The position numbers and the translations under genes are program-made. From assembly GCF_000427465.1 (NCBI RefSeq), contig NZ_ATYB01000009.1:124001-188000 (forward strand): 64,000 nt of DNA, given 5' to 3'. A model generated the notes under the pieces. That model worked only from the letters and a program-made list of their open reading frames with translations, did no database searches and was not told where the DNA came from. The stretch comes from Sinorhizobium arboris LMG 14919 (GTDB lineage: Bacteria; Pseudomonadota; Alphaproteobacteria; Rhizobiales; Rhizobiaceae). Each line of letters opens with the position of its first letter. Position 1 is the stretch's first letter. Of the stretch, positions 62,577 to 64,000 are shown piece by piece.

Positions 62577-63413
62577 ATGCAGACAAATCAGATCGACATC
62601 ACCGCCTTCGGTCCCGAGCATCTGGAAGCCGCCGTCAGGCTCTCCCGGCAGGCGGGCTGGCCGCATCGCCCGGAGGATTGGCAGATGGCGCTCACCCTGA
62701 GCGAAGGCGTGGTGGCTATCGAGGATGCCCGAGTTGTCGGCACCGTGCTCGTCACCCCCTATAAAGCGGACTGCGCGACGATCAACATGGTGATCGTCGA
62801 CGAGGCGATGCGCGGCCGCGGTCTCGGTCGGATGCTCATGGACGCCGCTCTGCGGATCGCCGGCGACCGGCCGCTCCGGCTCGTCGCGACCGCCGAGGGA
62901 TTGCCGCTCTACGAGAAACTTGGCTTTCGGGAGACGGGGCGCGTGCTGCAGCACCAGGGCGTGGTCGGCGACGTCGCCGCGCCGCTGGGGATCGAGGCTG
63001 CAACCGCTGCCGATATCGGCGCTATCGCCGCACTTGACCGCCGGGCCTTCGGCGCCGACCGGGAAGGATTGATCGCTTATCTCGCCAAGGTGGGCGAGTT
63101 CGCCGTCCGCCGTCGCGACGGCCGCATCTCGGGTTGCGCGGCGATACGCCCCTTTGGCCGCGGCGAGGTTATCGGGCCCGTCGTTGCCGCCGATCTTGAT
63201 GATGCCAAGGCGCTTGTCGCGCATTTCATTGCCGCGCGGCCTGGCCGGTTCCTCAGACTGGACACCACGGCCGACACCGACCTCGCGCCCTGGCTTGCCG
63301 AACAGGGCCTCGCCCATGTCGGCGGCGGCATCGCGATGATGAAGCCGCCGATCCACCGCGCCGCAGATCGCGCCGCTAACATCTTTGCCCTCGCCAATCA
63401 GGCGTTCGGCTGA
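62577..63413 (+). CDS. Two-domain GNAT acetyltransferase (paralog 2)
   Basis: This is a 278-residue protein with an N-terminal GNAT domain whose acetyl-CoA loop is intact (VIVDEAMRGRGLGRMLMDAA) and a C-terminal Acetyltransf_18-like domain (LDRRAFGADREGLIAYLA, RPFGRGEVIGPVVAADLD). It pairs with the copy at 51944. The ATG at 62577 has AAGGA seven bases upstream; ATG 62562 is a less well spaced alternative. It is followed after 14 bases by the aminotransferase, so the acylated product may feed transamination. Confidence 0.9.
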   Translation: MQTNQIDITAFGPEHLEAAVRLSRQAGWPHRPEDWQMALTLSEGVVAIEDARVVGTVLVTPYKADCATINMVIVDEAMRGRGLGRMLMDAALRIAGDRPLRLVATAEGLPLYEKLGFRETGRVLQHQGVVGDVAAPLGIEAATAADIGAIAALDRRAFGADREGLIAYLAKVGEFAVRRRDGRISGCAAIRPFGRGEVIGPVVAADLDDAKALVAHFIAARPGRFLRLDTTADTDLAPWLAEQGLAHVGGGIAMMKPPIHRAADRAANIFALANQAFG

Positions 63414-63427
63414 TCCGGAGATCTTTG

Positions 63428-64000
63428 ATGTACAGCAATTCCCTCATCGAACTCGATCGTGCCCACCTCATCCATCCGGTCGCTTCCTATCGCAGCCACG
63501 AAAAGCTCGGCGTGCGCGTGCTCGCCTCGGCCAAAGGCGCGACCGTCACCGACGCCTCAGGTAGACAATTGATCGACGGTTTCGCCGGCCTCTGGTGCGT
63601 CAATGCCGGCTACGGACATGAGAGTATCGTCGAGGCGGCGGCGAAGCAGATGCGCGAACTCCCTTACGCGACGGCCTATTTCGGCCTCGGTTCGGAACCT
63701 GCGATCCGCCTTGCCTCGGAATTGGCCGAACGCGCGCCGGGCGACCTCAACCACGTCTATTTCACGCTCGGCGGTTCCGATGCCATCGATAGTACGATCC
63801 GCTTTATCCGCTACTATTGGATTGCCCGCGGCGAACCGCAGCGCGATCAGTTCATCTCGGTCGAGCAAGGCTATCACGGCTCCTCGACGGTCGGCGCCGG
63901 TCTGACCGCGCTACCGGCCTTCCATGCCGGTTTCGGCATCCCCTTCGACTGGCAGCACAGGATTCCGTCGCACTACGCCTACCGCAACCCGGTGGGTGGA
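63428..64000 (+). CDS. Class III aminotransferase, 3' end cut by window
   Basis: The first 191 residues are a class III omega-aminotransferase: DGFAGLWCVNAGYGHESIVE, ATAYFGLGSEPAIRLASELA, the PLP phosphate loop FTLGGSDAIDSTIRF and QGYHGSSTVGAGLT. This opening is like putrescine- or spermidine-pyruvate aminotransferases (SpuC type). The lysine region lies beyond the window. It continues the amine-degrading theme of the block with GabD and the FAD oxidoreductase. Confidence 0.88.
   Translation, partial: MYSNSLIELDRAHLIHPVASYRSHEKLGVRVLASAKGATVTDASGRQLIDGFAGLWCVNAGYGHESIVEAAAKQMRELPYATAYFGLGSEPAIRLASELAERAPGDLNHVYFTLGGSDAIDSTIRFIRYYWIARGEPQRDQFISVEQGYHGSSTVGAGLTALPAFHAGFGIPFDWQHRIPSHYAYRNPVGG

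Noticed and set aside
1..64000. Insertion sequences, prophage, CRISPR array, tRNA or rRNA genes
   Set aside because: No transposase frames, direct-repeat arrays, phage genes or RNA-gene signatures were recognised by eye; a profile scan would be needed to exclude short tRNAs fully.

Overview
The window looks like a catabolic and regulatory stretch from a high-GC alphaproteobacterium. Sinorhizobium/Ensifer or a close Rhizobiaceae relative is the best guess. The reasons are the GC-rich codon use, many FadR, RpiR and LysR regulators, TRAP and Liv-type uptake systems, non-pyrrolysine MttB and dimethylglycine-dehydrogenase genes, and the lack of any rRNA, tRNA or core housekeeping block. A large secondary replicon or a flexible chromosomal region would fit, but this is inference. 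No insertion sequence, phage gene, CRISPR array or tRNA was seen.

Layout. (1) 1-5.2 kb: quaternary/methylated-amine genes, namely an MttB-type methyltransferase running off the left edge, a divergent LysR regulator and a four-domain dimethylglycine/sarcosine dehydrogenase. (2) 5.4-15.9 kb: a glutamine-synthetase-like ligase with an RpiR regulator, divergent from a long operon holding an N-formylglutamate-amidohydrolase-like enzyme, two isochorismatase-family hydrolases, a complete branched-chain-type ABC importer and a class III aminotransferase. It reads as a pathway for an imported amide or amine that I cannot name. (3) 16.1-26.3 kb: sugar-acid catabolism, with a TRAP transporter, a XylX-like 2-keto-3-deoxy-aldonate dehydratase, a FadR-type regulator, an FAD-linked hydroxyacid dehydrogenase, DenD, a 3-hydroxyacid dehydrogenase and a XylD-like aldonate dehydratase. 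Three dyads sharing a GTCnGAY core lie at its control points. (4) 26.7-36.3 kb: mixed genes (otsA, an AGCS symporter, a UvrD-like helicase, a LysR/EamA pair, a TPR protein, a DUF1127 protein).

(5) 36.8-41.5 kb: a signalling operon made of a histidine kinase with four tandem GAF domains, a lone receiver and a receiver-class III nucleotide cyclase fusion, all joined by ATGA overlaps. (6) 41.8-46.9 kb: a small secreted protein, a cytochrome c, a thioredoxin-reductase-like flavoprotein with an Rrf2 regulator, and a trimethylamine-dehydrogenase-family demethylase. (7) 47.0-51.0 kb: an NrsF anti-sigma/ECF sigma pair divergent from a bufferin operon (DUF2282 precursor, DUF692 MNIO enzyme, DUF2063 partner, DoxX protein), with GTAACA/CGAA promoter elements in both directions. 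This is a metal-stress RiPP locus. (8) 51.0-51.7 kb: a DinJ/RelB-type antitoxin with a decayed ParE toxin.

(9) 51.9-64 kb: two paralogous double-GNAT acetyltransferases flank another catabolic block: an ArgE-family deacylase, a hydroxyacid dehydrogenase, a cupin, an aldehyde dehydrogenase, a tartrate-dehydrogenase-family enzyme, a GabD-like dehydrogenase, a DadA/PuuB-like amine oxidoreductase, a type II haloacid dehalogenase and a truncated class III aminotransferase. Together these suggest oxidation of amines and hydroxyacids to semialdehydes and then to central acids.

Limits: all functions come from reading translations and motifs by eye. Start codons were picked by ribosome-binding sites and operon spacing, and several differ from the longest open frame.
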